DNA of 7,468 nt from Candidatus Omnitrophota bacterium. Its GTDB lineage: Bacteria > Omnitrophota > Gorgyraeia > Aquiviventales > Aquiviventaceae. The stretch is from NCBI GenBank assembly GCA_016206585.1, contig JACQRE010000101.1:1-7468 (forward strand). Direction: 5' to 3'. This document shows positions 5,584 to 7,468 of the stretch, one piece after another. How positions within the stretch are numbered: the stretch's first letter is position 1; the number at the start of each line of letters is the position of its first letter. The notes beneath the pieces were generated by a model. The model saw only the letters and a list, made by a program, of their open reading frames with translations. It had not been told where the DNA came from and searched no databases. A program made the position numbers and the translations under genes.

Positions 5584-6831
5584 ATGGCGGAGATCTCACG
5601 GGCGGAACTCAAGTACTTCGTCGAGCGTCAGCGGGAGGAGATCAAGACGCTCAACGAGGTCGGCAAGATCCTCAGCTCTACCACCGACCCGCAGGAGATC
5701 ATCCGGCTCACCGCCTCCTACCTCCATCGCGCCTTCCCCGTCGCGCTGTGCGGCATCCTCTTCCTGCCCAGACGGCGGCTCCACATGATCCCCTTCGCGC
5801 CGATTGCCCCGATGGACCTCAACACCGCCATCCGGCAGATCCGCGAGAAAGCGAGCGCGCTGCTCCGGCGGCCCGTGACCGAGGAGGACAGCGTGTGTCC
5901 CGAAGCCTCGGGGCCGTCGCCCGGCTGGCTGCAGCCGAGCACCCCGCTGCGCTCGCAGCTCGTCTCGCCGCTGACCGTTCAGGGCCAAGCGATCGGCGCC
6001 CTGAGCCTCTTCAGCGGCCAGGCCGAGGCGTTCACGCAGGAGGACCAGCATGCCATCGGCATCGTGGCCGACCAGCTGGGGGCGGCACTGCGCAACGCGT
6101 TCCTGGTCGAGGAGCTGCGGCGGGCGGATGAGCTGAAGAACCAGCTGCTCTCCATCGTGTCGCACGAGCTGAGCACGCCGCTCACGGCGATCAAGGAGGG
6201 GGTCAACCTGATCCTGGACGGGGCGTTGGGCGACACGACGCCGGATCAGAAGGACTTTCTCGGTACCGTCAACGAGAATGCCGACCGGCTGGAGCGGCTG
6301 ATCCAGAAGATCAAGACCGCCACCGAGCTGATGACCGGCCAGTCGAAGTTCAGCGTTGAATCGTTTGACCTGCGCACGCTGCTGGCCAACGTGGAGAAGA
6401 TCCACCGGCCGCTCGCCACGACGAAGAACGTGCACCTCAAGATCATGGACCACCCGAAACCGCTCTTCTGGCCGATCGACACCAAGCATCTCACGGTGGC
6501 CGTCAGCCAGATCCTGGAAAACGCGATCCAGGCGACCCCGGCGGAGGGGCTGGTGACGGCAAAGCTCACGGCCAGCGGCAACGAGGTGGAGATTCAGGTC
6601 GTGGACACCGGTGCCGGCATCGCCCACGAGGCGCTCCCCACCCTCTTCGAGCAGTTCAAGTCGATCGGCGACATCCACAACCGCAAGATGGGCGGTCTGG
6701 GCCTGGGCCTCTTCATCGCCAAGGCGCTGGTGAAGGGCCACGGGGGGACGATCACCGTGGAAAGCAGCCTCGGCCAGGGCACCGTCATGACCATCCGCCT
6801 CCCCAAGCAAAACCCCTCCGCCTCTCCGTAA
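5584..6831 (+). CDS. Soluble GAF-domain histidine kinase
   Basis: 415 residues with no membrane segment, so cytoplasmic. A short N-terminal coiled coil (about 6-32) leads into a GAF-type domain (about 35-175; LRSQLVSPLTVQGQAIGALSL is typical of the late GAF strands). HisKA has phosphoacceptor H194 in SHELSTPL, where the usual Arg of HELRTPL is Ser. HATPase_c has N-box N313 (LENAIQAT), DTGAGI at 341-346 and GLGLGL at 371-376. The HisKA block (KEG.{2}L.LDGALG.TT.DQ.DFL) is shared with the membrane kinase at 2644-5001, so the two are paralogues. It has no receiver of its own and is transcribed divergently, so it may feed the receivers of the opposite operon (inference). The GAF ligand is unknown. 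Start ATG 5584 is backed by the adjacent ribosome-binding site and promoter. Confidence 0.94.
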   Translation: MAEISRAELKYFVERQREEIKTLNEVGKILSSTTDPQEIIRLTASYLHRAFPVALCGILFLPRRRLHMIPFAPIAPMDLNTAIRQIREKASALLRRPVTEEDSVCPEASGPSPGWLQPSTPLRSQLVSPLTVQGQAIGALSLFSGQAEAFTQEDQHAIGIVADQLGAALRNAFLVEELRRADELKNQLLSIVSHELSTPLTAIKEGVNLILDGALGDTTPDQKDFLGTVNENADRLERLIQKIKTATELMTGQSKFSVESFDLRTLLANVEKIHRPLATTKNVHLKIMDHPKPLFWPIDTKHLTVAVSQILENAIQATPAEGLVTAKLTASGNEVEIQVVDTGAGIAHEALPTLFEQFKSIGDIHNRKMGGLGLGLFIAKALVKGHGGTITVESSLGQGTVMTIRLPKQNPSASP

Positions 6832-6863
6832 CACTTGCCAGCAGGTCTGCTCCCTCAGAACGA

Positions 6864-6883
6864 CGTTCGGGCGACGGGTGGCC
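6864..6883 (-). repeat. 20-base module, copy B (inverted)
   Basis: The minus strand reads GGCCACCCGTCGCCCGAACG, differing at one base from copy A at 5522-5541. It lies 33 bases after the soluble kinase stop and faces copy C, with which it can form a long stem. Confidence 0.6.
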
Positions 6884-6942
6884 TCCGGTAGCGTCCTCGG
6901 GGAACCCTCCTTCGGCATCCCTCTCGGACGCTCCCCTCGGCT

Positions 6943-6962
6943 CCCGTCGCCGGAACGAGCGG
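6943..6962 (+). repeat. 20-base module, copy C
   Basis: Exact 20-base match to 5527-5546 (CCCGTCGCCGGAACGAGCGG). The flanks form an 8-bp stem, CTCCCGTC with GACGGGAG, placing GCCGGAACGAGCG in the loop. This resembles a small REP-like palindromic unit. Confidence 0.6.
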
Positions 6963-6981
6963 ACGGGAGCGCTGAGAAGTA

Positions 6982-7392
6982 TTACGGGGTGGGAACGGAC
7001 TCGGGGGATTTGAGGCCGGAGGCGGGTTTCTTCGCGTTCTCTTCAAGCACGCGCAATCGCAAATCCAGGCCGCTCAGCTGCTGCTCGATCGACTGTAGGC
7101 GGGCGTCCAGCGCTTTGAATTTCATGGCGAGATACTCTTCGACCGGGACCGGCCCCACCATGCCGCCCCGGCGCTCGATCGGCCAGTCCAGCGGCAGCTG
7201 GAAGTTGAGCTTCTCCTGGCTCCGCCGCACCGTCGCCTTCTCCGCGTCCGTCACGTCCGCCGCCTGAAGCATGGTGGCCCCAAGCGTCAACAGCACGGTC
7301 AGGGCCACGAGCACTTCGTGCCCAGGGGTCAGACCCCTCGACGGGGTCTGACCCCGCCGACACAAGGCGCTATCGGACTGCGGTGTGGGCAT
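6982..7392 (-). CDS. Small predicted exported coiled-coil protein, unknown function
   Basis: Up to 136 residues. A hydrophobic stretch (about 27-42, VLVALTVLLTLGATML) ending in LQA then AD reads as a signal peptide with cleavage near residue 44. The mature part starts acidic and charged, contains a Pro/Gly-rich segment (LPLDWPIERRGG), and ends with a heptad-like helix (about 85-118, EEYLAMKFKAL to LRVLEEN), suggesting a periplasmic oligomer. I do not recognise the family. The start is uncertain: ATG 7392 has no convincing ribosome-binding site, the frame is open to the window edge, and residues about 13-24 are encoded by a double palindrome. A GTG start just before the hydrophobic stretch is an alternative but would lack a basic n-region. 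Confidence 0.6.
   Translation of the reverse strand: MPTPQSDSALCRRGQTPSRGLTPGHEVLVALTVLLTLGATMLQAADVTDAEKATVRRSQEKLNFQLPLDWPIERRGGMVGPVPVEEYLAMKFKALDARLQSIEQQLSGLDLRLRVLEENAKKPASGLKSPESVPTP
7325..7355. repeat. Double palindrome GGGGTCAGACCCC / GGGGTCTGACCCC
   Basis: Two 13-base arms (7325-7337 and 7343-7355) are perfect inverted copies separated by TCGAC, and each arm is itself a palindrome around one central base. The form resembles REP-type intergenic repeats. It falls inside the putative N-terminal coding part of the small exported protein gene. Confidence 0.75.
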
Positions 7393-7468
7393 CGTTCGTG
7401 TTGCGTGCCAAGGGGCTCGCGGTGTTGGGTTGGCGGACGGACTTGCTGGTGACCCGCAGCGAGGCCGC
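7393..7468. other. Window edge, no supported feature
   Basis: No promoter, RNA or coding signal is convincing here. Two minus-strand frames are open to the edge, but the translated sequence looks non-coding (Pro/Arg/Ser-rich) and too little is visible to call a gene end. Confidence 0.3.

Larger units (their letters stand above)
6832..6981. other. Convergent intergenic region with nested stems
   Basis: Between two converging genes. Bases 6864-6878 and 6943-6957 can pair (14 of 15). Inside lies a second stem, AGCGTCC (6890-6896) with GGACGCT (6926-6932). An alternative hairpin pairs 6941-6948 with 6962-6969 (8 bp, 13-base loop). GAACG-A-CGTTC (6858-6868) is a short palindrome. No U-tract follows any stem on either strand, so a classical intrinsic terminator is not evident, though the structure may still stop transcription from either side. 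Confidence 0.5.

Noticed and set aside
5596..6918. 440-codon open frame antisense to the soluble kinase gene
   Set aside because: It mirrors the sense gene in a GC-rich genome; the translation is low-complexity (Arg, Leu, Asp, Gly) with no domain, while the sense strand encodes clear GAF, HisKA and HATPase motifs.

Overview
The window is GC-rich DNA from a Gram-negative-type bacterium: it has a type IV pilus/type II secretion ATPase, a CHASE-domain sensor kinase spanning the inner membrane, and dense signalling genes. The lineage cannot be fixed from sequence alone. Free-living lineages such as Deltaproteobacteria-like, Nitrospirota or Methylomirabilota groups would fit the gene content and the riboswitch, but this is inference.

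Most of the window (about 5440 down to 1) is one minus-strand transcription unit. It starts at a sigma70-like promoter (5407-5436). Next come a leader RNA that I read as a GEMM-I (cyclic di-GMP-I) riboswitch (about 5261-5370) and a strong hairpin with a short U-rich tail (5226-5251). The genes follow in order: a 67-residue excisionase-family helix-turn-helix protein (4998-5201), a membrane CHASE-histidine kinase with a C-terminal domain resembling a decayed GGDEF domain (2644-5001), three receiver-only response regulators (2246-2647, 1849-2253, 1317-1715), and a PilB/GspE-family ATPase cut off by the window edge (1-1306). Four junctions overlap or are within 10 bases. The exception is a 133-base gap between the second and third receivers. 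It is filled by a nested inverted-repeat element that folds on paper into an almost perfect four-way junction, with the ribosome-binding site of the third receiver buried in its outer stem.

Divergently, a soluble GAF-histidine kinase (5584-6831) is read on the plus strand from an extended -10 promoter. Its HisKA domain is a clear relative of the one in the membrane kinase. The 382-base divergent region also holds a 10-base-period GCCAACC repeat array that could be a shared operator. A 20-base module occurs once before and twice after the soluble kinase gene. A small predicted exported coiled-coil protein (6982-7392, minus) converges on it, and its putative 5' end contains a double palindrome.

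Inferred working model: cellular c-di-GMP gates transcription of the operon through the riboswitch. The operon makes a sensor kinase and phosphoryl-accepting single-domain receivers that probably act on pilus or secretion machinery, represented here by the ATPase. The ATPase's own N-terminal c-di-GMP-binding motifs (MshEN) and the kinase's GGDEF-like domain both appear degenerate, so c-di-GMP control may have moved from protein to RNA.
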